A stretch of 64,000 nucleotides of DNA. Origin: Amycolatopsis nivea (lineage in GTDB: Bacteria; Actinomycetota; Actinomycetes; Mycobacteriales; Pseudonocardiaceae). Below the pieces are notes generated by a model. That model did no database searches and was not told where the DNA came from. It saw only the letters and a list, made by a program, of their open reading frames with translations. Each line of letters begins with the position of its first letter. Position 1 is the first letter of the stretch. The translations under genes and the position numbers were made by a program. Positions 38,797-48,084 of this stretch are shown here, piece after piece. Where the stretch lies: contig NZ_SDLT01000001.1 in the NCBI RefSeq assembly GCF_004522235.1, forward strand, positions 186,001 to 250,000, written 5' to 3'.

Positions 38797-40292
38797 TGGC
38801 GGGCGAGGAACGCCTGCGCGCGCTGGCCGCCGCCGTCCCCGCGTCCTTCGGGATGTGGGAGGGCGGCGGCTGGTCCAAGGCGAGCAGCGGCGAGACGCTT
38901 CCCTTGCGCGATCCCTGGTCGGGCGAACACTTCACCACGGTCCCGGCCGCCGGGCTTGTCGACGTCGCGCGGATCGTGGGGGAGGCCCAGGCCGTTTTCG
39001 AGGGCGGCAGCTGGTCTCGCCTGGCACCCACGGCACGGGGCCGAATCCTGCTGGCCTGGGCGGACCTCATCGAGCGGAACGCCGACGAGCTGGCCGTCCT
39101 GGTCTCCCGCGAGATGGGCAAGCCGGTCCAGCAAGCCCGCGATTTCGAGGTCGTCTCGGCGGTGCGGAACCTGCGCTGGTACGGCCAGCTGGCGGACAAG
39201 CTGATGGACGATTCCCCGCGTGGTCTCCAGGACGCGGTGGCTCTCGTGACCCGCGAGCCGCTGGGCGTGGTCGCGGCCATCACTCCGTGGAACTTCCCGC
39301 TCAACCTCGCGATGCTCAAGCTGGCCCCTGCCCTCATGGCCGGAAACAGCGTTGTCCTCAAGCCTGCTTTGCAGACCTCGGCGTCGTCGCTGCGGCTGGC
39401 CGAGCTGAGCAGCGAGGCCGGGCTTCCGGACGGGGTGCTCCAGGTCGTGACCGGGCGCGGCTCGACGGTCGGCTCGGCGCTCGGTCGGCACCACGGCGTC
39501 TCCTGCGTGACGTTCACCGGCTCGACCGAGATCGGCCTGCAGCTGCTCGGCTATGCGGCGGAGTCCAACGGTAAAACGGTTTCGCTCGAACTCGGCGGCA
39601 AGTCACCGAACGTCATCTTCGCGGACGCGCCCGATCTCGAGCGCGCCATCGACACCGCGGCCTGGGCGTTCACCTTCAACACCGGGCAGATGTGCACCGC
39701 GGGGTCACGGCTGTTCGTGGAGCGCTCGGTGTACGACCAGGTCGTCGAAGGGCTCTGCGCGCGGGTGTCCGTGCTCTCGATCGGCGATCCGCTGGACCCG
39801 GGCACCGACCTCGGGCCGTTGAGCAGCCGCACCCAGCGCGACACAGTTCTCGAGTACATCCAGTCGGGCCTGCGCGACGGCGCCACATTGCGCACCGGGT
39901 CGGAACACGCGCTGGACGAAGCACGCTCTCTGGTCGCACCGGCGGTGTTCACCGGCACGACCACGTCGATGCAGATCGCTCGCGAGGAAATTTTCGGGCC
40001 GGTCGTCTGCGTCCAGCCGTTCCGCGAGGAAAGCGAAGCGCTGCGGCTGGCCAACGACACCGTTTACGGACTCGGCGCGTCGGTGTGGACCTGCGACGTG
40101 TCGCGCATCCACCGGATGGCCCGCGGGATCAACGCCGGGAACGTCTGGGTCAACTCCTACGAGGAAGGCGTGCCGTCAACTCCGTTCGCGGGCCGGAAGC
40201 TGTCCGGCAACGGCGCGGACAAGGGCACCTATGCCCTGGACAAGTACTGCCAGCTGAAAACCACCTGGATCGCCCTCGAGCCCGGGAGCTGA
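38796..40292 (+). CDS. Aldehyde dehydrogenase (NAD-dependent)
   Basis: 498 residues. Catalytic Cys300 in GQMCTAGSR and Glu265 in LELGGKSPN are in place, with the TGSTEIG and PWNFPLNLAMLK NAD-binding motifs. Family members oxidise aldehydes to acids. The ATG is fused to the previous stop (TGATG). In a PuuC-like pathway it would oxidise the gamma-glutamyl aldehyde; with the alcohol dehydrogenase next door it could equally finish alcohol oxidation. Confidence 0.94.
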   Translation: MAGEERLRALAAAVPASFGMWEGGGWSKASSGETLPLRDPWSGEHFTTVPAAGLVDVARIVGEAQAVFEGGSWSRLAPTARGRILLAWADLIERNADELAVLVSREMGKPVQQARDFEVVSAVRNLRWYGQLADKLMDDSPRGLQDAVALVTREPLGVVAAITPWNFPLNLAMLKLAPALMAGNSVVLKPALQTSASSLRLAELSSEAGLPDGVLQVVTGRGSTVGSALGRHHGVSCVTFTGSTEIGLQLLGYAAESNGKTVSLELGGKSPNVIFADAPDLERAIDTAAWAFTFNTGQMCTAGSRLFVERSVYDQVVEGLCARVSVLSIGDPLDPGTDLGPLSSRTQRDTVLEYIQSGLRDGATLRTGSEHALDEARSLVAPAVFTGTTTSMQIAREEIFGPVVCVQPFREESEALRLANDTVYGLGASVWTCDVSRIHRMARGINAGNVWVNSYEEGVPSTPFAGRKLSGNGADKGTYALDKYCQLKTTWIALEPGS

Positions 40293-40299
40293 AAGAGCC

Positions 40300-41406
40300 A
40301 TGCCCGTACCCGTCACCGCCGCGGTGCTCAACGACGCGCCCGGCAAGCTCGAGCTGGAAACGCTCGTCCTGGACGATCCCGGCCCGGACGAGGTGCTGAT
40401 CGACGTGCACTACGCCGGTCTGTGCCGTTCGGATCTGCACGAGATCGAAGGCACGTGGCCTGCGTCGTGCCCGACCCTGCTGGGGCACGAGGCGTCCGGC
40501 GTCGTGCGGCGCGTGGGCGAGCGGGTTCGTTCGCTGCGGCCCGGCGACCACGTCGTGACGTGCTTGAGCATCTACTGCGGCAGTTGCCGGTTCTGCCTGT
40601 CGGGCCGGATGACCCTGTGCCCGCACCGGGGTTCGCTGGGGAGCCGTTCCCGGCCGGTTCTGGTCAACGAGCGGGGACGGCCGGTGCATCCGACGGCACG
40701 GCTCGGCGCGTTCGCCGAGGCGATGGTGGTGCACGAGCACTCCGTCGTGCGCATCCCGGAACGGATGCCGCTCGGCGCTGCTTCGGTGCTGGGCTGCGCC
40801 GTCGTGACCGGGTTGAGTTCGGTGTTCCGGAGCGCGCGGGTGGAACCGGGATCGACGGTCGCTGTCGTCGGCTGCGGGGGGATCGGCATCGCGGCGATCC
40901 AGGGCGCCCGCCTCGCCGGTGCACGCGAGATCATCGCGGTCGACGCGGTCGAGGCCCGCTTGACCGACGCGAGACGGTTCGGCGCCACCCTGACTGTCCG
41001 GTCCGGACAGGAGGACGCGGTCGAGGCAGTCCGGGAGCTGACCCAAGGCGGGGTCGATTACTCCTTCGAGGCGGTCGGGCTCGCGGCCACGGTGGAGCAG
41101 GCCTTCGCCATGCTCGGCCCGGGCGGCACCGCGACCGTCGTCGGCCTGGTGCCGGACAGCCAGCCGGTCTCGATCCGCGCCTCGGAGCTGTTCCTGCGGG
41201 AAAAACGGCTCCAGGGCGCGCTGATGGGCTCCAACCAGTTCCCCTCCGACATCCCCGGTTACATCCGCTACTACGAGCAGGGCCGGCTGAACCTCGACGA
41301 CATGCTCTCGGCGACCGTCCCGCTCAACCGGATCAACGAGGGGTTCGAACTGATGAAAAACGCCGGCGGCACCAGGGTTCTCGTCGCGATCGGGGGAGAC
41401 GCGTGA
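40300..41406 (+). CDS. Zinc-dependent alcohol dehydrogenase
   Basis: 368 residues, medium-chain MDR family. Catalytic zinc ligands appear in AGLCRSDLHE and GHEASGVV; the structural zinc lobe is CGSCRFCLSGRMTLC; the NAD fold is VAVVGCGGIGIAAIQ. It interconverts an alcohol and an aldehyde or ketone with NAD(P). It follows the ALDH by 7 bp and overlaps the next gene by 4. As part of this operon it likely oxidises an alcohol to the ketone used by the flavin monooxygenase or to the aldehyde used by the ALDH. Confidence 0.93.
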   Translation: MPVPVTAAVLNDAPGKLELETLVLDDPGPDEVLIDVHYAGLCRSDLHEIEGTWPASCPTLLGHEASGVVRRVGERVRSLRPGDHVVTCLSIYCGSCRFCLSGRMTLCPHRGSLGSRSRPVLVNERGRPVHPTARLGAFAEAMVVHEHSVVRIPERMPLGAASVLGCAVVTGLSSVFRSARVEPGSTVAVVGCGGIGIAAIQGARLAGAREIIAVDAVEARLTDARRFGATLTVRSGQEDAVEAVRELTQGGVDYSFEAVGLAATVEQAFAMLGPGGTATVVGLVPDSQPVSIRASELFLREKRLQGALMGSNQFPSDIPGYIRYYEQGRLNLDDMLSATVPLNRINEGFELMKNAGGTRVLVAIGGDA

Positions 41407-42152
41407 AACCCGTGATCGCGATTACCGGGCGGCGGATCTCGGCGCGGACGCTCAACGGCGTCGACAGCCGGTGGGCAGCCTGCCAGGCGGACATGTTCTG
41501 GGCGGAATTCGGCATGAAGATCGCCGAGGCGGGCGGGATTCCCGTCCAGCTGCCCTACGAAAGCGCGGGGCCGGAGGTCATCGGACGCGTCGACGCCCTG
41601 GTCCTTACCGGCGGCCAGGACGTCGATCCGGAGAACTGGGGAGGGCCGCCCCCGGCCCACAGTCCGACCGACGGCGAAATCCTGGTCATCGACCGCCGCC
41701 GCGACGAGTACGAGATTTCCCTGGCTCGCCACGCGATCACGCGCGGAATCCCGGTCCTCGGGATCTGCCGGGGCACTCAGGTCCTCAACGTCGCCCTCGG
41801 CGGCACGCTGGTTCCGCATCTGATCGACGGCGAGATCACGCACTACTCCCTCGCCGCCGTCCCGGATCGGCGGCCGGACCGCGAACATCCGGTCGATTTC
41901 GCGTCCGGATCGCTGGCCGCGGCGCTCTACGGAGCACAGCGACCGGCCAATTCCTGGCACCACCAGGCTGTCGACCGCCCCGGAGAGGGGCTGGTGATCT
42001 CCGGACGAGCGCCCGACGGCGTGGCCGAGGCGATCGAAATACCGGGCCGTCCGGTCCTCGGCGTGCAGTGGCATCCCGAGGCGTCCGAAGGACTTGAGCC
42101 GTGCTTCGCCTGGCTGATCGACCAGGCATCGACGACAGGGAGCCGAGCATGA
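41403..42152 (+). CDS. Gamma-glutamyl hydrolase (peptidase C26, PuuD-like)
   Basis: 249 residues of the class I amidotransferase fold: LVLTGGQDVDPENWG, nucleophile Cys122 in GICRGTQ, and the HxE pair in VQWHPEAS. PuuD-type enzymes cleave gamma-glutamyl-amides, releasing glutamate and an amine or amino acid. The GTG overlaps the ADH stop. Together with the upstream gamma-glutamyl ligase it closes a glutamylation cycle: the amine is protected, oxidised, then released. This pairing is the best evidence for the pathway type. Confidence 0.9.
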   Translation: MKPVIAITGRRISARTLNGVDSRWAACQADMFWAEFGMKIAEAGGIPVQLPYESAGPEVIGRVDALVLTGGQDVDPENWGGPPPAHSPTDGEILVIDRRRDEYEISLARHAITRGIPVLGICRGTQVLNVALGGTLVPHLIDGEITHYSLAAVPDRRPDREHPVDFASGSLAAALYGAQRPANSWHHQAVDRPGEGLVISGRAPDGVAEAIEIPGRPVLGVQWHPEASEGLEPCFAWLIDQASTTGSRA

Positions 42153-43591
42153 CCAGCCCGCCAGAGGTCGATGTCGTCATCGTCGGCGCCGGCATCACCG
42201 GCATCGCCGCGGCAGCCGAGCTTCAGCGCGCCTGCCCGGACAAGAGCTATGCCGTGCTGGAGATGCGCGATTCCGTGGGCGGCACCTGGGATCTGTTCCG
42301 CTACCCGGGCATCCGCTCCGACAGCGACATGTACACGCTGGGCTTCGGGTTCAAGCCGTGGGTCGAGCCGGAAGCGATCGCGTCCGGCGCGTCGATCAAG
42401 AGCTATCTGGCCGAAACCGCCGACCAGTTCGGGATCAGCGAGCGGATCCGGTTCGGGACCCGCCTGGAGTCCGCGTCCTGGAGCAGCGCGGACAGCACGT
42501 GGACCCTCGGGGTGCGCGACGCGTCCGGCGAGGACCGGGTGCGATGCCGGTTCCTTTATCTCGCCACCGGCTATTACAGCTACCGCGGCGGGTTCAACCC
42601 CGCGCTTCCCGGCGAGGAGTCGTTCGAGGGCCGGATCGTGCACCCGCAGGAGTGGCCGGACGACCTCGACTGCAGGGGCCGGAACATCGCGGTCATCGGC
42701 TCGGGCGCCACCGCCGTGACGCTCATTCCCAGTCTCGCGGACCAGGCCGCGAAAGTGACGATGGTCCAGCGCTCGCCCACGTACGTCTACATCGCGCCGA
42801 CTGTCGACCCCGAGGCCGAGCAGTTGCGCGAGGAGATCGGCGCGGAGAAGGCGTTTCACGAGATCCGCCTGCGCAACCTTCACAATCAGCAGGAAACGTA
42901 CCGGCACGCGCGCGAGAATCCGGAGGAGTTCAAAAAGCTGATCTTCGACGCCATCGACGAGGTCGTCGGCGCCGACGTGCGCGAAGCCCATTTCACCCCG
43001 GACTACGAGCCCTGGGACCAGCGTGTGTGCGTCGTGCCGGGAGGCGATCTGTTCCGGGCGATCCGCGACGGAGCCGCGGAGGTGGTGACCGGCCACATCG
43101 AGCGAGTCACCCCGACCGGCTTGGCCATGCGGGACGGGACAGAGGTCGGCGCCGACCTCATCGTCAAGGCGACCGGGCTGAACGTCGTCATGGGCGGCGA
43201 GGCGACGTTCGAGGTCGACGGGGAGCCCGTCGACCTCGGGCGCAGCTGGACCTACAAGGGCTTGGCTTTCTCCGGCGTGCCGAACCTGGTCTACGGCTTC
43301 GGGTTCGTCAACTCGTCGTGGACCCTGCGAATCGAGATCGTCAACGAATTCTGGTGCCGCGTTCTCCAGCACATGGACAAGACCGGCGCCACGCGGGTCA
43401 CTCCGGTGCCCGCTGACGACGCGATGCCGCGGCTGCCCTACACCCCGGGCGTCACCTCCGGGTACATGCAGCGAGCTGCCGACCGGGTGCCGGCGCAGGG
43501 GGACCGCGAGCCGTGGGTCAACCCGCAGAACTACGCCGAGACGGTCCGGCTCTTCGAAACGGTCGACGACGGGGTGCTCCGCTATGGCTGA
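42149..43591 (+). CDS. Baeyer-Villiger-type flavin monooxygenase
   Basis: 480 residues. N-terminal FAD fold VIVGAGITGIAAAAEL, then GGTWDLFRYPGIRSDSD, the class-B monooxygenase fingerprint FEGRIVHPQEWP (residues 159-170, pattern FxGxxxHxxxWP), and the NADP-binding VIGSGATAVTLI. This fingerprint marks type I Baeyer-Villiger monooxygenases and close N-hydroxylating relatives; they insert oxygen into ketones or oxidise heteroatoms using FAD and NADPH. ATGA overlap with the previous gene. A ketone or imine derived from the glutamylated amine is a plausible substrate; this is inference. Confidence 0.92.
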   Translation: MTSPPEVDVVIVGAGITGIAAAAELQRACPDKSYAVLEMRDSVGGTWDLFRYPGIRSDSDMYTLGFGFKPWVEPEAIASGASIKSYLAETADQFGISERIRFGTRLESASWSSADSTWTLGVRDASGEDRVRCRFLYLATGYYSYRGGFNPALPGEESFEGRIVHPQEWPDDLDCRGRNIAVIGSGATAVTLIPSLADQAAKVTMVQRSPTYVYIAPTVDPEAEQLREEIGAEKAFHEIRLRNLHNQQETYRHARENPEEFKKLIFDAIDEVVGADVREAHFTPDYEPWDQRVCVVPGGDLFRAIRDGAAEVVTGHIERVTPTGLAMRDGTEVGADLIVKATGLNVVMGGEATFEVDGEPVDLGRSWTYKGLAFSGVPNLVYGFGFVNSSWTLRIEIVNEFWCRVLQHMDKTGATRVTPVPADDAMPRLPYTPGVTSGYMQRAADRVPAQGDREPWVNPQNYAETVRLFETVDDGVLRYG

Positions 43592-45131
43592 CTCTTCGCA
43601 CGCGTGGGCGGCGATGACGCCCACCGCGTTCCTGGACCGGGCGGCCGCGGCGCACGGCTCGCGAATCGCTGTCGTCGACGGCGAACAGCGTTGGAACTAC
43701 ACGGAATTCCGTGACCGGTGTCGCAGGCTCGCCGGAGGGCTTCGCGCGGTCGCGGCCGGACGGCCGGTGGCGGTACTGGCCCCCAATACCCATGTCGCCC
43801 TCGAAGCGCACTACGGCGTGCCGTGGGCCGGAGTTCCGTTGGTAGCGCTCAACACCCGGCTCGGCACGCGGGAACTGACCTACATCCTGGAGCACTCGGA
43901 CGCCGGAGTTCTCGTCTACGACCCGTCCTATGCCGAGATCGTCGGCGAGGTCCGCGCGGCGCTGAAGACTCCGCTCGTGGCCATCGATGCGGGCTCCGCC
44001 TACGAAGACCTGCTCGCGGGGGCTGAGCCGGTCCAGGAGGAAGTCGCCGACGAACGGTCCCTGCTCGCGGTGAACTACACCTCCGGCACCACCGGACGCC
44101 CGAAAGGCGTGATGTACCACCATCGCGGGGCGTATCTGCAGGCGCTGGCGATGGCGAACCAATTCGCGCTCAGCCCGCACACCGTCCACCTGTGGACCCT
44201 GCCGATGTTCCACTGCAACGGCTGGTGTTTCACCTGGGCGGTCACCGCGGCCGGCGGCACGCACGTCTGTCTGCCCAAGGTGGAGCCCTCGGAGATCTGG
44301 AGGCTGATCCAGGAGGAAGGGGTCACGAGTCTCAACGGCGCACCGGCGGTTCTCGACCTGATCGCCCATTTCGAGGGTGCTTCGCCGCTGTCTCGGCAAG
44401 TTTCCGTGGGCACCGGCGGCGCACCCCCGGCACCGGCCGTGCTCCGCCGGACGACCCGGCTCGGGTTCGACGTCACGCATCTCTACGGGCTGACGGAAAG
44501 CTTCGGTCCCGCGCTCGTCTGCGAGCCCGTGCCGGAGTGGCAAGACCTGGCCGAGGAGACCGTCGTGCGGCTCAAAGCGCGCCAAGGCGTCGGCAACCTC
44601 GTGTCCCTGCCGCCCCGGGTGGTCGACGGCCACGGCGGCGACGTGCCCGCCGACGGCGCGACGGTCGGGGAGATCGCGCTCCGCGGCAACAACGTCATGC
44701 TCGGCTATCTCCGCGACGAGGCGGCCACCCGGGGGGCGATTCCGGACGGCTGGTTCCGCACCGGCGACCTGGCGGTGCGCCACCCCGACGGCTATGTCGA
44801 GATCCGCGACCGGAGCAAGGACGTCATCATCAGCGGCGGCGAGAACATCGCCAGCGTCGAGGTCGAGCACGTGCTGGCTGAGCATCCGGCAGTGCTCGAA
44901 GCCGCGGTCGTCGGAGCGGCGGACACCCGGTGGGGCGAGATCCCCGTCGCGTTCGTGCAACTCGCGCCGGGCGCCTCTGCCACCGCTGAAGAACTCGTGG
45001 ACCACGTGAAGGCCCGGCTGGCGCGCTACAAAGCTCCTCGCCTCGTAGTCTTCGGGCCCCTGCCGAAGACGTCGACCGGCAAGACGCAGAAGTTTCTCCT
45101 CCGCGCCCGTGCGGCCGAGGAACACTTGTAG
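43584..45131 (+). CDS. AMP-forming acyl-CoA synthetase
   Basis: 515 residues, ANL superfamily: VNYTSGTTGRPKGVMYHH (A3), YGLTESF (A5), DGWFRTGD (A7), RDRSKDVIISGGENI (A8) and KTSTGKTQK with the catalytic Lys region (A10). The DRSKDVIISGGENIASVEVE form is typical of fatty- or aromatic-acid CoA ligases. It overlaps the monooxygenase by 8 bases and ends the operon before a strong terminator. It would convert the carboxylic acid end product of the pathway to a CoA thioester for beta-oxidation. Confidence 0.93.
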   Translation: MADSSHAWAAMTPTAFLDRAAAAHGSRIAVVDGEQRWNYTEFRDRCRRLAGGLRAVAAGRPVAVLAPNTHVALEAHYGVPWAGVPLVALNTRLGTRELTYILEHSDAGVLVYDPSYAEIVGEVRAALKTPLVAIDAGSAYEDLLAGAEPVQEEVADERSLLAVNYTSGTTGRPKGVMYHHRGAYLQALAMANQFALSPHTVHLWTLPMFHCNGWCFTWAVTAAGGTHVCLPKVEPSEIWRLIQEEGVTSLNGAPAVLDLIAHFEGASPLSRQVSVGTGGAPPAPAVLRRTTRLGFDVTHLYGLTESFGPALVCEPVPEWQDLAEETVVRLKARQGVGNLVSLPPRVVDGHGGDVPADGATVGEIALRGNNVMLGYLRDEAATRGAIPDGWFRTGDLAVRHPDGYVEIRDRSKDVIISGGENIASVEVEHVLAEHPAVLEAAVVGAADTRWGEIPVAFVQLAPGASATAEELVDHVKARLARYKAPRLVVFGPLPKTSTGKTQKFLLRARAAEEHL

Positions 45132-45142
45132 CCAGTTGGCGA

Positions 45143-45187
45143 CCTCCGGTCGCGCGGGCCGTCAGCAAGGCCCCGCGCGACCGGAGG
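45143..45187. terminator. Bidirectional hairpin terminator
   Basis: A perfect 16-bp inverted repeat (CCTCCGGTCGCGCGGG ... CCCGCGCGACCGGAGG) with a 13-base loop ends the operon and separates it from the convergent reductase gene. Confidence 0.8.
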
Positions 45188-45191
45188 CGGT

Positions 45192-46070
45192 CTATCGCGT
45201 GCGGTAGAGATTGAAGAGCGCGTACAGGGACTGGGCGCCGAAGCCGGCTTCGACTCCGCGCTTGAGCAGACCTGTCGCGGCCTCGAACATGGGTGCCGAC
45301 TCCAGCCGCTCGGAGATGGCGTCGCGGAACGGCCCGACGCCTGCGTGGTACACGTCGATCGTCGCCTGGTCCGTGGAGAAGTCTCCGGTCTCCAGCGCCT
45401 CGGCGAACTGGTCTTGCGCGGCGTGCAGAACCTCTTCCAACTGCCGGGCCAGCTGAACCATTTCGCTCACGGCGACCCCGCTCGCCGTGACGAAGCGCGC
45501 GGCCTCGATGAAGGCGAGGATGCTGGTCCCGTAGAACGCGCCGACCCCGGCGATGTCGAGCACGTTCGCTCCGTGCGCGTCGTTGGACACGTGCCGGGAG
45601 GCTCCTCCCAAGCTGCGCACCAGTTCCCGGTGCGACTCCCAGACCTCCAGCGGCCCGGCGACGAGCAGCTGGCACTCCGGGCCGCCGATCTGCTCGGGGA
45701 ACGCCAGAACCGCGCCGTCGAGGTAGTGCACTTCTTGTTTGTCCGCCCATCGCGACATCCGGTTGGCGTCGCCGGGAGCGCCGGTCGTCACGTTGATCAG
45801 GGTGTGCCCGGCCGGCAGGTCCGCGTCTTCAAGGACGTTCTCGAGAACTTCGTAAGTACTGAGGCAGGCGAGCGTCGTCCGGGCCGAGCCCACCGCTTCG
45901 CGCGCACTGCTCGCCGTTCGCGCTCCGAACCGCTCGAGGGACTGGGCTTTCTCCGCTGACCGGTTCCAGGCGGTCAGGCTGCGTCCCCCGGCGAGAACCG
46001 CGCGGCCGAGCGCGGCTCCCATGTTCCCGCAGCCCAGGAGCGCGACGTCGAATTCTGCTTGCTCGTCCAT
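45192..46070 (-). CDS. Imine-reductase-like NAD(P)-dependent oxidoreductase
   Basis: 292 residues. Rossmann start VALLGCGNMGAALGRAVLAG, then TAWNRSAEKAQSLERFGA, LINVTTGAPGDANRM, YLDGAVLAFPEQIGGPECQL and LVAGPLEVWESH. The sequence YLDGAxxAxPEQIGGPE and the helical dimer domain (DIAGVGAFYGTSILAFIEAA) match imine reductases (IREDs) better than plain 3-hydroxyisobutyrate dehydrogenases, which use GLGxMG and PVSG. IREDs reduce cyclic imines with NADPH. Divergent from the TetR gene. In this island it may interconvert an amine and imine in the pathway. Confidence 0.82.
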   Translation of the reverse strand: MDEQAEFDVALLGCGNMGAALGRAVLAGGRSLTAWNRSAEKAQSLERFGARTASSAREAVGSARTTLACLSTYEVLENVLEDADLPAGHTLINVTTGAPGDANRMSRWADKQEVHYLDGAVLAFPEQIGGPECQLLVAGPLEVWESHRELVRSLGGASRHVSNDAHGANVLDIAGVGAFYGTSILAFIEAARFVTASGVAVSEMVQLARQLEEVLHAAQDQFAEALETGDFSTDQATIDVYHAGVGPFRDAISERLESAPMFEAATGLLKRGVEAGFGAQSLYALFNLYRTR

Positions 46071-46392
46071 GAGTCTCCCAACATCGGTTCACCGGGATTA
46101 GCGGGGAAGCGGCGAGCGCGTGTCGAACAGGGACGGCCGCGCGGGCGTTGTTGGCCGGCGGGCGGGGCACCTGGGGCTTCCCTGGTTGTGACCTGTCGCA
46201 CGGACTGTAGGCGTGCTTGGTCATCCGATCAAGCCGTTTGATTAGATCAACTGTGCAGACCGCGGCGCGGCGGAGTCGGGACATTTCCGGCTTCCAGTGC
46301 GAGTCGGTCGGCTCCGGTCTCGCCGCGTTCGTACAATTGACTTGGTCAAAAGCCCAGGACGGAGACGTCCAGGGGGGAACGAGGGAGATCCG
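46071..46392. promoter_or_regulatory. Divergent control region of the IRED-like and TetR genes
   Basis: A 322-bp gene-free stretch. It holds three inverted repeats of one type: CTTGGTCATCCGATCAAG (46216-46233), TTTGATTAGATCAA (46237-46250, containing TGATTAGATCA) and TTGACTTGGTCAA (46337-46349). The spaced TTGAY...RTCAA half sites recur upstream of the PhyH gene and the catabolic operon. Likely operators for the adjacent TetR protein and the promoters of both genes. Confidence 0.65.
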
Positions 46393-47001
46393 ATGGCGCA
46401 CGTGCCGACGCAGGTCCGTTCGGAACAGTTCATCGACGCAGCGGTCCGCATCATCGCCGAGCAGGGGGTGCCGCGCGCGACGACGCGGCGGATCGCGGAA
46501 GCGGCGGACGCCCCGCTGGCGTCGCTGCACTACTGCTTCCGGGACAAGGACGGTCTTTTTCTCGCCGTCTTCCAGCATCTCGCGGACGAGGCCGCCTCGA
46601 CGTTCGCCTCCCTGGAGCCGGCTGAGCTGGAGGTGACGGTCACGCGGCTCGTCGAATTCATGGGGCGCTGGGTCGTCGAGCACCCGGACTACGCGCTGGC
46701 GCAGGTCGATCTGTACCTGTGGATGGCCCGGCACCGGCCGGCGCTCGCGGCCGAATCGGCCGAGGTGTACCTCCGGTCGGTGGCGGACGTCCTGCAGCGC
46801 TCCGCCGGCCCGTCCGTGCCCGCCGACCGCATCAAAGCCCTCGCGTCAGTGCTGGCGGGCGTTGCCGACGGGCTGGTCGTGCAGCGGGCGGCCTTGCGGG
46901 GCCAGGCGCACGTCGACGCCTATGTCGCGGCGTTCCTCCCTGCCGTTCCGGGGCTGTGCGCCCGTGCGCGCGGGGAGGAATCCGCCTCGGACGCCTCGTA
47001 G
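46393..47001 (+). CDS. TetR family regulator of the catabolic cargo
   Basis: 202 residues. A TetR helix-turn-helix is at residues about 12-58 (ATTRRIAEAADAPLASLHYC, FRDKDGLFLAVFQ). The C-terminal ligand domain (LDLYLWMARHRPALAAESAE) is of the type seen with catabolic clusters. GAGGGAG lies six bases before the ATG. Palindromes with TTGAY/RTCAA half sites stand upstream of it, of the IRED-like gene, of phyH and of the main operon, so it is the probable common repressor; the inducer is unknown. Confidence 0.88.
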   Translation: MAHVPTQVRSEQFIDAAVRIIAEQGVPRATTRRIAEAADAPLASLHYCFRDKDGLFLAVFQHLADEAASTFASLEPAELEVTVTRLVEFMGRWVVEHPDYALAQVDLYLWMARHRPALAAESAEVYLRSVADVLQRSAGPSVPADRIKALASVLAGVADGLVVQRAALRGQAHVDAYVAAFLPAVPGLCARARGEESASDAS

Positions 47002-47064
47002 TCCGATTCCTCCGCGACGATTCGCGGTTCGCCTCTTGACACCTCATGGGACGCCGCTCACACT

Positions 47065-47095
47065 CTTGGTCACTCGACCAGATCAAATGACCAAG
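47065..47095. promoter_or_regulatory. 31-bp inverted repeat upstream of phyH-like gene
   Basis: CTTGGTCA ... TGACCAAG are perfect 8-bp arms around a 15-bp centre that itself contains GACC/GATC elements. A further CTTGGTC follows at 47099. The CTTGGTCA half site matches those near the TetR gene. Confidence 0.65.
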
Positions 47096-47127
47096 ACGCT
47101 TGGTCGGGCGTCGGAGTGGAGAGAGCG

Positions 47128-47991
47128 ATGACTACCGAGACCAAGGCCGCACTGCGTTCCGTCGAGGTCGCGACGCCGCTTGCCGAGATCCTCGAGATCG
47201 TCGCGCAGGACGGCGGCGTGATCATCAAGAACTTCTTGTCGGCGGACCAGATCGCCCGGTTCAACGCCGAAGTCGACGGGCCGATGACCGCGCTGTCGCC
47301 CGGGTCGAAGCACGAGGACGAGACGGTCGCCGAATTCCACGGGAGCAACACGAAGCGGCTGACCAACCTGGTGACGCACAGCAAGACGTTCCGCGAGGAG
47401 GTTCTCGACAAGGACCTGATCCACTCGCTCTGCGACGCCCTTTTCCTCGAACAGTCCGGCACCTACTGGCTCACCACGGCGCAGCTGATCGAAATCGGCC
47501 CAGGCAACAAGGCGCAGATGCTGCACCGGGACCTGGAGAACTGGTACCCGTTCGTCGGCATGGGGCCGCAGGGGCCGGAGGCGTGCGTGAACTTCATGAT
47601 CGCGTTCACCGATTTCACCGAGGAGAACGGCGCGACGCGGGTGATCCCGGGGAGCCACCTCTGGGACGACTTCGAGGACCGCGGCTGCCCCGAGGACACC
47701 ATCCCCGCGGTGATGAACGCGGGCGACGCGTTCTTCTACAGCGGCAAGACCGTGCACGGCGGCGGCGCGAACGTCACGACCGACGAGTACCGCCGCGGGC
47801 TTGCCTTCCCGTTCAACCTCGGGTTTCTCACCGGCGAGGAGGCTTACCCTTTCCTCGTCGACCTGGATATCGCGCGCACGCTTTCGCCGCGGGTGCAGCG
47901 GATTCTCGGCTTCCGGTCCCAGTACCCCATCGGTTCGCCCGGCCTCTGGCAGGTGGACTACGAGGAGCTGGGCGACTACCTCGGGCTGTGA
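47128..47991 (+). CDS. PhyH-family Fe(II)/2-oxoglutarate dioxygenase
   Basis: 287 residues. The phytanoyl-CoA dioxygenase-type double-stranded beta helix has its metal HxD at His133-Asp135 (MLHRDLENW) and distal His210 (KTVHGGGANVT), with RGLAFPFN providing the likely 2-oxoglutarate-binding Arg. The family hydroxylates small molecules or acyl groups using oxygen and 2-oxoglutarate. The ATG at 47128 is chosen, with GGAGAGAG just upstream. It is followed 93 bp later by an aminotransferase and preceded by the TetR operator. Confidence 0.9.
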   Translation: MTTETKAALRSVEVATPLAEILEIVAQDGGVIIKNFLSADQIARFNAEVDGPMTALSPGSKHEDETVAEFHGSNTKRLTNLVTHSKTFREEVLDKDLIHSLCDALFLEQSGTYWLTTAQLIEIGPGNKAQMLHRDLENWYPFVGMGPQGPEACVNFMIAFTDFTEENGATRVIPGSHLWDDFEDRGCPEDTIPAVMNAGDAFFYSGKTVHGGGANVTTDEYRRGLAFPFNLGFLTGEEAYPFLVDLDIARTLSPRVQRILGFRSQYPIGSPGLWQVDYEELGDYLGL

Positions 47992-48084
47992 GCCCGTCCG
48001 GCCGGTTCGCACGACGGGCCCGGGTGCCGGAGAGCGGCGGATCGCTCTCCGGCGGGCCGGACCCCTTGTCCCGAGGGAAGATTC

